NCBI RefSeq assembly: GCF_902706185.1
Contig: NZ_CACSJM010000064.1
Coordinates: 1-32,307, forward strand
DNA length: 32,307 bases
DNA from: Roseomonas sp. 18066
GTDB taxonomy: Bacteria > Pseudomonadota > Alphaproteobacteria > Acetobacterales > Acetobacteraceae
Direction of reading: 5' to 3'
Below, piece by piece: positions 1 to 9,265 of this stretch. The notes under the pieces are model-generated. The model was not told where the DNA came from. It saw nothing but the letters and a program-made list of their open reading frames with translations, and made no database searches. The translations under genes were made by a program, and so were the position numbers. Every line of letters begins with the position of its first letter. The first letter of the stretch is position 1.

Positions 1-2841
1 CGCCTGCTGCTGCCCGACGGCCCGGCCCTGGTCACCCCGGCGCCCGGCCGCGCCGCGCTGCTGACCCCGGATGGCGAGCTCTTCACCCCGCATCCGCGCG
101 AGCTGCCGGCGCTGCTGCGCGAGCTCGGGGCGCCGATCCTGGTGCATGCGCCGGCGACGGCGAAGCGGCTGAACCTGCCCGGCCTGCCCGGCGCCTATGA
201 CCTGCTGGAGCTTTTCGCCTTCTGCCTGCCGGCGACGCCCGCGCCGCCGACGCCGCGCGGCCTGGCCCTGGCGCTCGACATGGAGCCGCCGGCCGATGCG
301 GAGGCGGCCGCCGCCCTGCTGCCGCAGATGGCGGCCGAGCTGCTGCGCCGCCTGGCCCGCGCCCGTTCGGCGCCGCTGAACAAGGATGCAGGGGCGCTGG
401 CCGCCCGGATGCGCGACGCCGCCGACTGGCCCTGGGCCGAGGCGGTGCTGGCGGCGATCGGCCAGCCCGCCGCCCGCGGCTCGGCCGATGCGCTGAAGGT
501 CTGGCGCGTGCTGCCGGACTGGGAGGAGGAGGCGCCGGCGCCGCCGCCCTCCAGCCACACCGTCACCCCGGCCGAGGCCCGCACCCGCCTGGCCGAGATC
601 CTGGGGGATGGCGCCGAGCAGCGGCCCTCCCAGGCCGATTTTTCGTCCGCCGCCTCGATGGCCTTCACCCCACGGGACAATCCGGGCGAGCCCCGGCTGG
701 TGCTGGCCGAGGCGGGAACCGGCACCGGCAAGACGCTGGGCTATGTCGCGCCGGCCAGCCTCTGGGCCGAGCGCAACGGCGCGCCGGTCTGGATCGCCAC
801 CTATACCCGCAACCTGCAGCGCCAGCTCGACCAGGAGCTGGCCCGGCTCTACCCGGACCCGGAGGAACGGCGGAAGCGCGTCGTCATCCGCAAGGGCCGC
901 GAGAATTATCTTTGTCTGCTGAACTATGACGAGGCGGTCACCGGCGCCATGGCCGGGCGGATCACCGCGCTGTCGCTGGTGTCGCGCTGGGCGCTGGCGA
1001 CGCGGGACGGCGATATCCTGGGCGGCGACTTCCCCGGCTGGCTGGCCGAGCTGTTCCCGGCCGGGGCGATTTCTCTCCTCGCCGACCGCCGCGGCGAATG
1101 CATCCACTCGGCCTGCCCGCATTGGAAGCGCTGCTATGTCGAGCATTCGATCCGCCGCGCCGCCGGCGCGCATCTGGTGGTGGCCAACCACGCGCTGGTG
1201 ATGGTGCAGGCGGCGCTGGGCGGCGGCGAGGACGGGCCGGCGCTGCGCTATGTCTTCGACGAGGGCCACCACCTGTTCGACGCGGCCGATGGCGCCTTCT
1301 CGGCCGAGCTCTCGGGCGCCGAGATGGCCGAGCTGCGCCGCTGGCTGATGGGCAACGAGGGCGGCCGCGGCCGGGCGCGGGGCCTGCGCCGGCGGCTGGA
1401 GGAGCTGCTGGTCGACCACCCGGCGCTGCTGCCGCCGCTGGAGCTGACCGAGCATGCCGCCCGCGCCCTGCCCTCCCCCGGCTGGTGGGACCGCTGGGCC
1501 GCCCTGCCCGAGGCCGATGCCGAGCGCGCTGAGGACCGCGAGGAGCTGCCCGAGGATCCGCGCGGCCCGACCCTGCCGCGCATCCCGAGCCGCGCGGTGT
1601 TCCGCGACAGCTCCCCGGCCGAGGAGTTCCTGCGCGCCGTGCGCGGCCAGGTGATGGCGCGCACCGCCGAGGGCGATCCGCTCTACGACGCCGAATGCGA
1701 CCTGCACCCGCTGCATGAAGGCCTGCCCGAGGCCGCGGCCTCGCTGGAGACCGCGCTGGAATCGCTGCGCGACCCGCTGAAATACCTGGGAAAGCTGCTG
1801 GCCGCCCTGCTGGAGGACCCGGAGCAGGAGCTGGAGACCGGGGTGCGCATCCGGCTCGAGACCGCCTGCCGCAGCATCGAGCGCCGCGCCGTCATGCCGC
1901 TGACCGCCTGGCTGTCCATGCTGCGCCGGCTGCGCGAGGACCCGACCGAGCCCGGCCAGCGCCCGACCTATGTCGACTGGCTGGCGCTGACCCGGCGCGA
2001 GGGCCGCGACATCGATGCCGGGCTGCACCGCCACTGGCTGGACCCGACGGTGCCCTTCGCGACGCAAGTGGCCGCCCCGGCGCATGGCGTGCTGATCGCC
2101 TCGGCGACCTTGCGCGACACCGCCCGCCGCGACCCCGAGGCCGCCTGGCGCGAGGCCGAGGCGCGCACCGGCGTGCAGCACCTGGCCGCCCCCGCGATCC
2201 GCGCGGCCGTCCCCTCGCCCTTCGACTATGCCGCCAATACCCGCGCCTTCGTCGTCGAGGACATGAGCCGCGACAGCCCGGGCCAGGTGGCCGCCGCCAT
2301 GCAGCAGCTGTTCGTCGCCGCCGGCGGCGGCGCGCTCGGGCTGTTCACCGCGATCCGCCGGCTGCGCGACGTGCATGCCCGCATCGCGCCCGCCTTGGCC
2401 GAGGCCGGGCTGCCGCTCTACGCCCAGCATGTCGACGCCATGGACAGCGCCACCCTGGTCGACATCTTCCGCGCTGAAGAAGATTCCTGTCTGCTGGGCA
2501 CGGATGCGCTGCGGGATGGCGTCGATGTCCCTGGCCGGGCGCTGCGGCTGCTGGTCTTCGACCGGGTGCCCTGGCCGCGCCCCTCGATCCTGCACCGGGA
2601 GCGGCGCATCCACCTCTCCGGCGGGCGGCCCGGCGGCTATGACGACGCCATCGCCCGCCACCGCCTGCGCCAGGCCTTCGGAAGATTGATCCGCCGCGCC
2701 GATGACCGCGGCGTCTTCGTGCTGCTCGACCCGCGCACCCCCTCCCGCCTGCTGGCCGGGCTACCGGAGGGGGTGGTGCCGCAGCGGCTGGGCCTGGCCG
2801 AGGCGGTGCGGCAGACAACCGCCTTCCTGGCCGAACGTTGA
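1..2841 (+). CDS. DinG/XPD-type ATP-dependent DNA helicase (5' end outside window)
   Basis: Superfamily 2 helicase of the DinG/Rad3/XPD group, expected to unwind DNA 5' to 3' in repair or replication-transcription conflicts. The frame is open from base 1, so the gene is cut by the window edge and the ATG at 142 is internal. Visible motifs are Walker A GTGTGKT (about 718-738), an Fe-S cluster region with Cys in NYLCLL, CIHSAC and RCYVE (about 900-1140), and a DEGH box (VFDEGHHLFD, about 1252-1281). The C-terminal motif VI is QAFGRLIRRADDRG, near 2670-2710. The four spaced cysteines between motifs Ia and II are the XPD/DinG signature. The N-terminal 200 residues lack helicase motifs, as in the long alphaproteobacterial members of this group. 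The family call is firm; the exact cellular role is inferred. Confidence 0.9.
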   Translation, partial: RLLLPDGPALVTPAPGRAALLTPDGELFTPHPRELPALLRELGAPILVHAPATAKRLNLPGLPGAYDLLELFAFCLPATPAPPTPRGLALALDMEPPADAEAAAALLPQMAAELLRRLARARSAPLNKDAGALAARMRDAADWPWAEAVLAAIGQPAARGSADALKVWRVLPDWEEEAPAPPPSSHTVTPAEARTRLAEILGDGAEQRPSQADFSSAASMAFTPRDNPGEPRLVLAEAGTGTGKTLGYVAPASLWAERNGAPVWIATYTRNLQRQLDQELARLYPDPEERRKRVVIRKGRENYLCLLNYDEAVTGAMAGRITALSLVSRWALATRDGDILGGDFPGWLAELFPAGAISLLADRRGECIHSACPHWKRCYVEHSIRRAAGAHLVVANHALVMVQAALGGGEDGPALRYVFDEGHHLFDAADGAFSAELSGAEMAELRRWLMGNEGGRGRARGLRRRLEELLVDHPALLPPLELTEHAARALPSPGWWDRWAALPEADAERAEDREELPEDPRGPTLPRIPSRAVFRDSSPAEEFLRAVRGQVMARTAEGDPLYDAECDLHPLHEGLPEAAASLETALESLRDPLKYLGKLLAALLEDPEQELETGVRIRLETACRSIERRAVMPLTAWLSMLRRLREDPTEPGQRPTYVDWLALTRREGRDIDAGLHRHWLDPTVPFATQVAAPAHGVLIASATLRDTARRDPEAAWREAEARTGVQHLAAPAIRAAVPSPFDYAANTRAFVVEDMSRDSPGQVAAAMQQLFVAAGGGALGLFTAIRRLRDVHARIAPALAEAGLPLYAQHVDAMDSATLVDIFRAEEDSCLLGTDALRDGVDVPGRALRLLVFDRVPWPRPSILHRERRIHLSGGRPGGYDDAIARHRLRQAFGRLIRRADDRGVFVLLDPRTPSRLLAGLPEGVVPQRLGLAEAVRQTTAFLAER

Positions 2842-2888
2842 ACCGCGCGCCGCAACGCGTTAGGCCTTGCGGGAAAAGGAAAGAGCCG

Positions 2889-3311
2889 ATGCCGCACACG
2901 AAGATCCGCTTCACCGCCCAGGAGGCGCTGATCTGCGCCATGGTCCTGATGTCGGCCGCCGACCGCCAGATGTCGGACGCCGAGCTGGGCATGATGTCGC
3001 GCCTGGTGCAGGAGCTGCCGGTCTTCGCCGATTTCCATGCGCAGGAGATCGAGGCGGTGACCGAAAGCTGCCTCAGCCTGCTGGAGCAGAATGACGGCCT
3101 CGACCGCGCCTGCGCCCTGATCCGCGAGGCGCTGCCGCCCCGCCTGCGCGAGACCGCCTACCTGCTGGCCTGCGAGGTCGCCGCGGCGGACGGCGACGCG
3201 ACGCAGGAGGAGCTGCGCTTCCTGCAGGATTTCCGCATCGGCATGGACCTGGACCGGCTGATCGCCGGCGCCATCGAGCGCGCCGCCAAGGCCCGCTACC
3301 AGATCGTGTGA
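2889..3311 (+). CDS. TerB-like (tellurite-resistance family) protein
   Basis: A 140-residue all-helical acidic protein. It has the TerB pseudo-repeat: AADRQMSDAEL near residues 21-31 and AADGDATQEEL near residues 97-107, each an acidic metal-binding-like helix-loop segment. TerB-like domains bind divalent metal and occur in stress or membrane-associated complexes; no specific partner can be read here. The ATG at 2889 is preferred over an upstream in-frame ATG at 2838 because AGGAAAGAG lies just before it and the upstream codons overlap the helicase stop. It sits 47 bp after the helicase gene and 48 bp before the peptidase gene, so it may be co-transcribed with both. No other ter genes are present, so tellurite resistance should not be assumed. 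Confidence 0.75.
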   Translation: MPHTKIRFTAQEALICAMVLMSAADRQMSDAELGMMSRLVQELPVFADFHAQEIEAVTESCLSLLEQNDGLDRACALIREALPPRLRETAYLLACEVAAADGDATQEELRFLQDFRIGMDLDRLIAGAIERAAKARYQIV

Positions 3312-3359
3312 GGCCGGCGCCGCCGCCCCCCTGATACGCCAGCCCGGAAGGACGACAAG

Positions 3360-5414
3360 ATGGATCAGCGACCGACGATCGAGGCGCCGGACGACGACCC
3401 TTTCCTGTGGCTGGAGGAGATCGAGGGCGATCGCGCCCTGGCCTGGGTCGCCGCCCAGAACGAGCAGGTGCTGGAACGCCTGGCCGATGACCGGGTCGCC
3501 GCCGACCGCGACGGGCTGAAGGCGGCCCTCGACCGCCCGGGCAAGCTGCCGCACGTCACCCGCCGCGGCGCGCATCTGTATAATTTCTGGCAGGATGCGG
3601 CGCATCCGCGCGGGATCTGGCGCCGCACCACCATGGCCGGCTTCCGCCAGGACCAGCCGGACTGGCAGCTGCTGCTCGACCTCGACGCCCTGGCGGCCGA
3701 GGAAGCCGAGGACTGGGTCTGGGCCGGCGCCACCACCCTGTTCAGCGCGCATGACCGCGCCATGCTGCGGCTGTCGCGCGGTGGCGGCGACGCCGTGGTG
3801 CTGCGCGAATTCGACCTGCACGCCTTGGCCTTCCCGGAGGACGGCTTCACCCTGGCCGAGGGCAAGAGCAGCACGGTCTGGCTCGACCGCGACACGCTGC
3901 TGCTGTCCACCGCGCTGGGCGAGGGCAATGCCACCAGCGCCGGCTATCCGCGCCGCATCCGGCTGTGGCACCGCGGCGGCGACCCGATGGCCGCGCAGGT
4001 GCTGTTCGAGGCGCCCGTCGACAGCATGGGCGCCTGGGGCAATGTCGACCGCGAGGGCGGCCAGGAAGTGCTGCTGTTCATGGAGAAGACCGGCTTCTTC
4101 GACGGCACCATCCATCTGGGCGACCGCGGCGGGCCGCAGCACCGCATCCCGCTGCCGACCGACGCGACCTACGCCTGGCAGGCCGGGCATGTCGTGGTGA
4201 AGCCGCGCAGCCCCTGGACGGTGGGCGAGGCGACCTATGCCCCCGACACCCTGCTGGGCCTGTCCTTCACCGCGCTGATGGCCGGCCACCTGGACCCGCG
4301 CGTGCTGTTCACCCCGGCGCCGCGCCTGTCGCTGCAGGGCTTCTTCTGGTGCCATGGCAAGGTGGTGCTGGCGATCCTCGACGACCTGGCGCCGGTCTAC
4401 CAGCTGCTGACCCCGGGCAGCTGGGCGGTGGCCGAGGTGCCGGGCCTGCCGCGCATCGGCGTGGTCGACCTCTGGCCGCTGGATGCGGAGCTCGAGGAAT
4501 CCGACGGCACGCTGCTGGCCATGGTGCAGGACCCGGTGACGCCACCGCAGCTTCTCCTGACGTCGACCGCGCCGGCATCGCCCGCCCTGCTGAAGGCGTC
4601 ATCGCCCAGCTTCGACGCTGCCGGCCTGACCGTTTCCCGCCACGAGGCGATCTCGGCCGATGGCGAGCGCATTCCCTATGTGCAGATCGGCCCGAAGGAC
4701 GAATCCGGCCAGGCGCCGGTGCACCTCTCGGCCTATGGCGGCTTCCAGGTGTCGCGCCTGCCCTATTACTCGGCGGGCGTCGGCCGGCTGTGGCTGCAGA
4801 AGGGCGGCACCGCGGTGATTGGCCAGATCCGCGGCGGCGGCGAGTTCGGCACCGCCTGGCACGAGGCCGGGCGCCTGGCGGCCAAGGCGCGCAGCCATGA
4901 CGACTTCGCCGCCATCGCGGCCGACCTGGTGACGCGCGGCGTCACCGTGCCGAAGCGGATCGCGGCTGAGGGCGGCTCGAATGGCGGGCTGCTGATCGCC
5001 AATATGCTGACCCGCTATCCGGAGCGCTTCGGCGCGCTGTTCTGCACCATCCCGCTGATCGACATGCGCCGCTACACGAAGCTGCTGGCCGGCGCGAGCT
5101 GGATCGCCGAATACGGCGACCCGGACAAGGCTGAGGACTGGGACTTCATCCGCCATTTCTCCGCCTATCATGCGGCGAAGCCCGGGCAGCCCTATCCACC
5201 GATCCTGCTGGCGACGACGCGGCGCGACGACCGGGTCCATCCGGGCCATGCCCGCAAGATGGCCGCCAAGCTGCAGGAGATGGGCTACCGGGCGTCCTTC
5301 TACGAGCCCGAGGCCGGCGGCCATGGCTACGGCAAGGACAATGCCGAGGTGGCCAGCTTCTCCGCGCTCGGCGCCGCTTTCCTCAGGCGCGCGATCGGCT
5401 GGGAGACGGCCTGA
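3360..5414 (+). CDS. Prolyl oligopeptidase family serine peptidase (S9)
   Basis: A 684-residue serine hydrolase of family S9A (prolyl oligopeptidase/oligopeptidase B type), which cleaves short peptides. The N-terminal part starts with the family-typical segment DPFLWLEEIEGDRALAWV and continues as a beta-propeller. The C-terminal alpha/beta-hydrolase domain carries the triad: Ser540 in GGSNGG, Asp in DDRVHP (residues 623-624) and His655 in GGHGYG. The length matches the family (about 680-700). There is no signal peptide, so it is probably cytoplasmic. The ATG at 3360 follows a GGAAGGA ribosome-binding site. It ends 4 bp before the convergent DUF2165 gene, leaving no room for a separate terminator. 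Confidence 0.93.
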   Translation: MDQRPTIEAPDDDPFLWLEEIEGDRALAWVAAQNEQVLERLADDRVAADRDGLKAALDRPGKLPHVTRRGAHLYNFWQDAAHPRGIWRRTTMAGFRQDQPDWQLLLDLDALAAEEAEDWVWAGATTLFSAHDRAMLRLSRGGGDAVVLREFDLHALAFPEDGFTLAEGKSSTVWLDRDTLLLSTALGEGNATSAGYPRRIRLWHRGGDPMAAQVLFEAPVDSMGAWGNVDREGGQEVLLFMEKTGFFDGTIHLGDRGGPQHRIPLPTDATYAWQAGHVVVKPRSPWTVGEATYAPDTLLGLSFTALMAGHLDPRVLFTPAPRLSLQGFFWCHGKVVLAILDDLAPVYQLLTPGSWAVAEVPGLPRIGVVDLWPLDAELEESDGTLLAMVQDPVTPPQLLLTSTAPASPALLKASSPSFDAAGLTVSRHEAISADGERIPYVQIGPKDESGQAPVHLSAYGGFQVSRLPYYSAGVGRLWLQKGGTAVIGQIRGGGEFGTAWHEAGRLAAKARSHDDFAAIAADLVTRGVTVPKRIAAEGGSNGGLLIANMLTRYPERFGALFCTIPLIDMRRYTKLLAGASWIAEYGDPDKAEDWDFIRHFSAYHAAKPGQPYPPILLATTRRDDRVHPGHARKMAAKLQEMGYRASFYEPEAGGHGYGKDNAEVASFSALGAAFLRRAIGWETA

Positions 5415-5418
5415 GGCC

Positions 5419-5961
5419 CTATTCCGGCTGGCTGACGTAGATGGCGACGCCCAGGATCATGGCCACGAAGCGGAAGGCGCTTTCCTGGCCGTTCCACTGG
5501 GCGGATTGCCACATGGCGAACCACTCGCCGCCCAGCACCTGGAAGCCCAGGAACCAGACCAGGAAGCCGAGGCCCGCGCCGGCATGCGCCCAGGCCTTGG
5601 CGCGGGTGAAGCCGTCGCCGCGGAAGCCGCGCGCCATGCCGAGCGCGGCGAGCGCGAAGCACAGCCCGGTCAGCGCCTCGCCCAGGATGATGCCGGCATA
5701 GCCCGCATGCCACAGCGCCGGCGCGGTGATCGCCCGGCTGCGCAGCGTGGTGTCGGGGAAGGTGGTGTCCATGCTCAGCACATGCGCCACGAAGGCGAAG
5801 TTCGAGCCGTAGTCGATGAGGTTGTTGAAGGCCACCAGCAGCGCGAAGGCGGCGAGGCCGGCGACCATGGCCAGCTTGGCGGCGCGGGCGGCCTGTCGCG
5901 CCCGGCCGGACCCGGGGCCATGACCGCCAGCCGGCAGGGCGCCGTCGCTCCCTGCCGGCAC
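5419..5961 (-). CDS. DUF2165 family small integral membrane protein
   Basis: About 180 residues with four predicted membrane segments (for example LAMVAGLAAFALLVAFNN and GLGFLVWFLGFQVLGGEWF). The conserved family words are DYGSNFAFVAHVLSMDTTFP and GGEWFAMWQSAQWNGQ, which identify DUF2165, a family of unknown function. The start given is a GTG with a weak GGAAG upstream. The first 30 residues are Gly/Ala/Arg-rich and not family-like, so the true start may lie further in (ATG at 5868 or a non-ATG codon before it). It begins 11 bp after the stop of the cold-shock gene on the same strand, so it probably depends on that promoter. It is convergent with the S9 peptidase gene. Confidence 0.8.
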   Translation of the reverse strand: MPAGSDGALPAGGHGPGSGRARQAARAAKLAMVAGLAAFALLVAFNNLIDYGSNFAFVAHVLSMDTTFPDTTLRSRAITAPALWHAGYAGIILGEALTGLCFALAALGMARGFRGDGFTRAKAWAHAGAGLGFLVWFLGFQVLGGEWFAMWQSAQWNGQESAFRFVAMILGVAIYVSQPE

Positions 5962-5972
5962 GGCGCTTCCGC

Positions 5973-6176
5973 TCAGAGCGGCTTGAGGTTGGTGGCGGCG
6001 GCCTTACCGCGCTCCATCACCACGTCGTAGCTGATCTTCTGGTTCTCGTTCAGCCCCTGCAGCCCGGCCTTCTGCACGGCGGTGATGTGGACGAACACAT
6101 CCTTGCCGCCGTCCTGCGGGACGATGAAGCCGAAGCCCTTGGTCGCATTGAACCACTTGACGGTACCCATCGCCAT
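5973..6176 (-). CDS. Cold-shock (CspA family) single-domain protein
   Basis: A 67-residue single cold-shock domain that binds single-stranded RNA/DNA and melts RNA structure. The RNP1 motif is KGFGFI (residues about 13-18) and the RNP2 motif is VFVHI (about 27-31), preceded by the typical GTVKWFN start. The first of two close ATGs is used because AGGAG lies nine bases upstream. The tail ISYDVVMERGKAAATNLKPL resembles alphaproteobacterial CspA-like proteins. A long upstream non-coding stretch (6177-6499) is consistent with the structured 5' leaders of such genes. It cannot be assigned to cold induction specifically, since alphaproteobacteria carry several paralogues. Confidence 0.95.
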   Translation of the reverse strand: MAMGTVKWFNATKGFGFIVPQDGGKDVFVHITAVQKAGLQGLNENQKISYDVVMERGKAAATNLKPL

Positions 6177-6499
6177 GTTGGTGCACTCCTAATGCGCTTG
6201 GCAGGGCAGGAGCGCCCTCGCCCGTGAGGTCCATCCGGTTCCCGGGTTCGGCTTGAAGAGCGCCCGGGTCTCCGGAGGCACGGCAAGGCGGCGGAAGCGG
6301 CTGGTGGGGGAAGTGAGGCAGATCGTTTACAGGCTGTCAACGCAAACCGCAGCGCCAACGTTCGAATCCGCAACGAAAGCATCATGCCCTGCACAGGCGG
6401 GAGGCCAAAACGCCAACCGACCGGGCGGACGGGTTTTGCCACACCGGAACGACGCCGCCGCGCAACGACACCGCCGCCGGAGGCGTGCCGGCGGCACCC
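6177..6499 (-). promoter_or_regulatory. cspA-like 5' leader and promoter region
   Basis: No convincing gene occupies this stretch. On the minus strand a perfect -35 hexamer TTGACA lies at 6335-6340, but the sequence 16-18 bases downstream is not a recognisable -10, so the promoter call is weak. If used, it would give a 5' untranslated leader of about 130-140 bases, a length usual for cold-shock genes. The ribosome-binding site AGGAG is near 6186-6190. The remainder is GC-rich with no further signal seen. Confidence 0.4.
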
Positions 6500-6512
6500 G
6501 CCAGAACGAAGA

Positions 6513-6538
6513 AGGGGCGGCCCTTGCAGGCCGCCCCT
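6513..6538 (-). terminator. Rho-independent terminator after groEL
   Basis: The inverted repeat GGGGCGGCC / GGCCGCCCC (arms 6514-6522 and 6529-6537, six-base loop) is extended by one A:T pair. On the minus strand it is followed by TTCTTCGTT. It lies 31 bases beyond the groEL stop codon. The T-rich run is short and interrupted, as often in GC-rich genomes. Confidence 0.75.
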
Positions 6539-6568
6539 CCCCTCGACAAAGCCTGATCCTGGGAAGGA

Positions 6569-8215
<1,647 letters not shown>

Positions 8216-8278
8216 GGTAATTACCTCGTCTGTTCTGGTGGAAGGTGGGGGTCCGCAAGCTTGGCCAGGTTTCCCTGA

Positions 8279-8569
8279 TCAGGCCGCGATCACGCCCATC
8301 AGGTCGGATTCCTTCATGATCAGCAGGTCTTCGCCGCTGATCTTCACCTCGGTGCCCGACCACTTGCCGAACAGAACGCGGTCGCCGACCTTCACGTCCA
8401 GGGCGACGACGACGCCCTGCTCGTTGCGCGCGCCGGAACCGACGGCGACGATCTCGCCTTCCATCGGCTTTTCCTTGGCGGTGTCGGGAATAATGATGCC
8501 ACCGGACGTCTTCTCTTCGGCGGTCAGCCGGCGAACAACGACACGATCATGCAGGGGACGAAACTTCAT
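8279..8569 (-). CDS. groS: Co-chaperonin GroES (Hsp10)
   Basis: A 96-residue Cpn10 that caps the GroEL ring. It starts MKFRPLHDRVVVRRL and has the mobile loop with GGIIIPDTAKEKP that contacts GroEL. It ends with ILIMKESDLMGVI-like sequence (here DLLIMKESDLMGVIAA). CAGGAGAGG precedes the ATG. First gene of the groESL operon, under two CIRCE operators and a sigma-70-type promoter upstream. Confidence 0.99.
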   Translation of the reverse strand: MKFRPLHDRVVVRRLTAEEKTSGGIIIPDTAKEKPMEGEIVAVGSGARNEQGVVVALDVKVGDRVLFGKWSGTEVKISGEDLLIMKESDLMGVIAA

Positions 8570-8636
8570 AGACCCTCTCCTGACGCCCTATATGGCGCAT
8601 TCAGCGACGGTTGCCCCACCCGGCGGGTGAGCCTGG

Positions 8637-8663
8637 TTAGCACTCACCCTGGGCGAGTGCTGA
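8637..8663. promoter_or_regulatory. CIRCE operator 1 (HrcA site), overlapping the groESL start
   Basis: TTAGCACTC, nine bases, GAGTGCTGA. The CIRCE consensus is TTAGCACTC-N9-GAGTGCTAA, so only one base differs. It covers the predicted transcription start (about 8658 on the minus strand), where HrcA binding would block initiation and, in the RNA, place a hairpin at the 5' end. hrcA itself is not in this window. Confidence 0.93.
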
Positions 8664-8664
8664 C

Positions 8665-8693
8665 GATCTAGGATGCCCTGTGGAAGCCGTCAA
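8665..8693 (-). promoter_or_regulatory. groESL promoter
   Basis: On the minus strand TTGACG (8688-8693), 17 bases, TAGATC (8665-8670). Both hexamers fit sigma-70 with ideal spacing. The predicted start, about seven bases downstream, lies in CIRCE 1, and CIRCE 2 lies immediately upstream of the -35. Confidence 0.75.
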
Positions 8694-8700
8694 GCGCCCA

Positions 8701-8727
8701 GCAGCACTCTGCGAAAATGAGTGCTAA
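8701..8727. promoter_or_regulatory. CIRCE operator 2, upstream of the groESL -35
   Basis: GCAGCACTC, nine bases, GAGTGCTAA. The right half is a perfect consensus and the left half differs at the two outer bases. The centre is 64 bp from the centre of CIRCE 1, about six helical turns, so two HrcA dimers could lie on the same face of the DNA. It is also close to the upstream region of usg. Confidence 0.8.
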
Positions 8728-8870
8728 GCGCCTGAAAACACGGTTTTTCTTGCGCGACCCGGCGGGCGCCATGCCATGCTGCACCGCCCCCTGGACACCG
8801 GCATCGCCGCCCGCCGCCCCGGCTGGCGGCCAGGCCAGGGCACGGAAGGGGCGTATCGAGAGGAGCGCGC

Positions 8871-9158
8871 ATGCTGCTGCGGGAGATCGAAGCCTTCGTC
8901 CGCATCCCGGAAACGATGCCCGACTGGCGCCTGACCACGGCCGAAATCCTCTACCACCTGCCGGACCATCCGGGCCTGCTGCAGAGCTTCGTCTGGCAGA
9001 AGCTCGACCGGGCGCCGGGCTTTCCGGCCCTGCACGACTTCCTCCATTTCTGGCAGCGCGAGATCGAGGGGCCGCTGCATTCGGTCCGCGTCGCCTCGGC
9101 CGCGCTGACCCGCCCCGCCGAGTTCCGCTATGCCGACGGGCAATTCACCCTGCATTGA
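8871..9158 (+). CDS. usg: Usg family protein
   Basis: A 95-residue protein matching the alphaproteobacterial Usg family (named as the gene upstream of trpF in Caulobacter; function unknown). Family words are YRLTTAEILYHLPDHP-like (here WRLTTAEILYHLPDHPGLLQ), SFVWQKLDRAPGFP, FLHFWQREIEGPLHSVRVA and the terminal DGQFTLH. GAGGAG lies six bases before the ATG. It stands alone here, divergent from groESL, without trp genes next to it. The name comes from family recognition; a tryptophan role is not supported by this context. Confidence 0.88.
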   Translation: MLLREIEAFVRIPETMPDWRLTTAEILYHLPDHPGLLQSFVWQKLDRAPGFPALHDFLHFWQREIEGPLHSVRVASAALTRPAEFRYADGQFTLH

Positions 9159-9223
9159 GCGCCAGGGGCCAGTGACGTTCTTCTGACAGGCCGCGCCCCG
9201 CTTCGCTGCGCGGTATGAAGGGT

Positions 9224-9254
9224 GGCCGGGCGGCGGCTTCAACCGCCGCCGGCC
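9224..9254. terminator. Hairpin between convergent usg and AEC transporter genes
   Basis: GGCCGG(G)CGGCGG pairs with CCGCCGCCGGCC across a six-base loop, with one bulged G. It lies 12 bases beyond the stop of the minus-strand transporter and 66 bases beyond usg. There is no T run, so the terminator role is inferred from position and stem strength. Confidence 0.45.
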
Positions 9255-9265
9255 CCGCGGTCGCC

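Noticed and set aside
142..2841. ATG at 142 as start of the helicase gene
   Set aside because: The same frame is open back to base 1 with helicase-like composition, so the gene enters from outside the window and the ATG is internal.
2889..3311. Tellurite resistance operon
   Set aside because: Only a TerB-like domain is present; no terA, terC, terD or terZ neighbours, so the phenotype is unsupported.
2637..4355. 572-codon open frame opposite the TerB-like and S9 peptidase genes
   Set aside because: Covers three well-supported plus-strand gene segments; composition is typical of GC-driven antisense frames.
5170..6030. 286-codon frame overlapping the S9 peptidase end, DUF2165 and cspA
   Set aside because: Runs antisense or out of frame through three recognised genes; no family resemblance.
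8871..9158. Tryptophan biosynthesis context for usg
   Set aside because: No trp genes are nearby; the name reflects a neighbour in another genus, not a demonstrated function.
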